Assembly (NCBI GenBank): GCA_903887485.1
Contig: CAISPV010000006.1
Location: forward strand, 1 to 64,000
DNA from: an uncultured Desulfobulbaceae bacterium
Lineage (GTDB): Bacteria; Desulfobacterota; Desulfobulbia; Desulfobulbales; Desulfocapsaceae
Direction of reading: 5' to 3'
DNA length: 64,000 nt
Notes under the pieces: generated by a model
The model's database searches: none
Told to the model about the DNA's origin: nothing
Seen by the model: only the letters and a program-made list of their open reading frames with translations
Translations under genes and position numbers: made by a program
Shown here: positions 63,822 to 64,000 of the stretch, one piece after another
Layout of the letters: the number at the start of each line of letters is the position of its first letter
Numbering within the stretch: position 1 is the stretch's first letter

Positions 63822-64000
63822 ATGGAACTGAAGGTTGAAACCAGGAACGTAGAGTTGCGAAAAGGTTGGCAGGAGAGGATAGAGGAAGAAAAAGAAAAAT
63901 TGGTTCGTCACTATGCGAATTTTGTCCTCCATCTTCGTGTTTCAATTGAGGCGACGAAACACCACAAAGAAGGGGGGTTCGAGCTGAAAGTGGTAGCCTC
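63822..64000 (+). CDS. hpf: Ribosome hibernation promoting factor (HPF/RaiA family), partial
   Basis: The first 59 codons only; the window ends inside the gene. The start MELKVETRNVELRKGWQERI and the strand LHLRVSIEATKHHKEGGFEL are those of the S30AE domain, which binds the 30S decoding site in stationary phase. GGAGGA precedes the ATG. Long or short form cannot be told. Confidence 0.75.
   Translation, partial: MELKVETRNVELRKGWQERIEEEKEKLVRHYANFVLHLRVSIEATKHHKEGGFELKVVA

Overview
The window looks like chromosomal DNA of a Gram-negative, anaerobic delta-proteobacterial type organism (Desulfobacterota, plausibly Desulfobulbales). The inference rests on two TauE/SafE sulfite-exporter-like genes, many sigma-54 activators and multi-domain histidine kinases, signal-peptide outer-membrane barrels, MreBCD/PBP2/RodA and an O-antigen-type sugar cluster. 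No rRNA, CRISPR array or complete insertion sequence was seen. Two tRNA genes (Arg-ACG, Ala-GGC) are present.

Layout. 1-1.35 kb: end of a polysaccharide region with one intact glycosyltransferase and two frameshifted remnants. 1.5-9.3 kb: a signalling block in which a 1460-aa hybrid kinase with five PAS domains is flanked by two paralogous sigma-54 activators; the first has a 10-G tract that breaks its reading frame. 9.4-14.7 kb: minus-strand envelope and stress genes (beta-barrel, BON-DUF1207 protein, a 182-bp MITE-like element, AAA ATPase, coiled-coil pair, Lmo0937-type and BON lipoprotein small genes). 15-24.6 kb: a defence island with a decayed tyrosine integrase, MazEF-type toxin-antitoxin, an orphan HicB, and a type III-like modification/restriction operon with an embedded YhcG/DUF1016 nuclease, ending at a terminator and tRNA-Arg.

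24.9-40.6 kb: NhaD antiporter, then a dense signalling island. A minus-strand operon (sigma-54 activator, NifX-like protein, Cache kinase, receiver) diverges from a plus-strand operon with a sigma-54 promoter, a small protein with a repeated FAEAGE motif, and two receiver proteins ending in the same motif. A second operon follows: Fis-only DNA-binding protein, second Cache kinase, receiver, TauE/SafE transporter and a two-helix membrane protein. Next come a PEP-synthase-like ATP-grasp/phosphohistidine protein with a private C-terminal domain and another receiver. This island is the best candidate in the window for an undescribed system: sensors, sigma-54 control, an anion exporter and a phosphotransfer protein travel together.

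40.6-50.7 kb: an ExeA-like ATPase fused to a SPOR domain, a second TauE/SafE gene, a decayed glycosyltransferase, and a tightly overlapping surface-sugar operon (WbqC, GT2, methyltransferase, NeuD-like acetyltransferase, truncated GH43-like protein, small flippase, RffA aminotransferase, Glucos_trans_II). 51-57.3 kb: acetolactate-synthase-like enzyme, a kinase with a heme-binding DUF3365-type sensor, aat, a zinc-ribbon protein, serS. 57.8-64 kb: mreB-mreC-mreD-mrdA-rodA cell-shape operon and the start of a ribosome hibernation factor gene.
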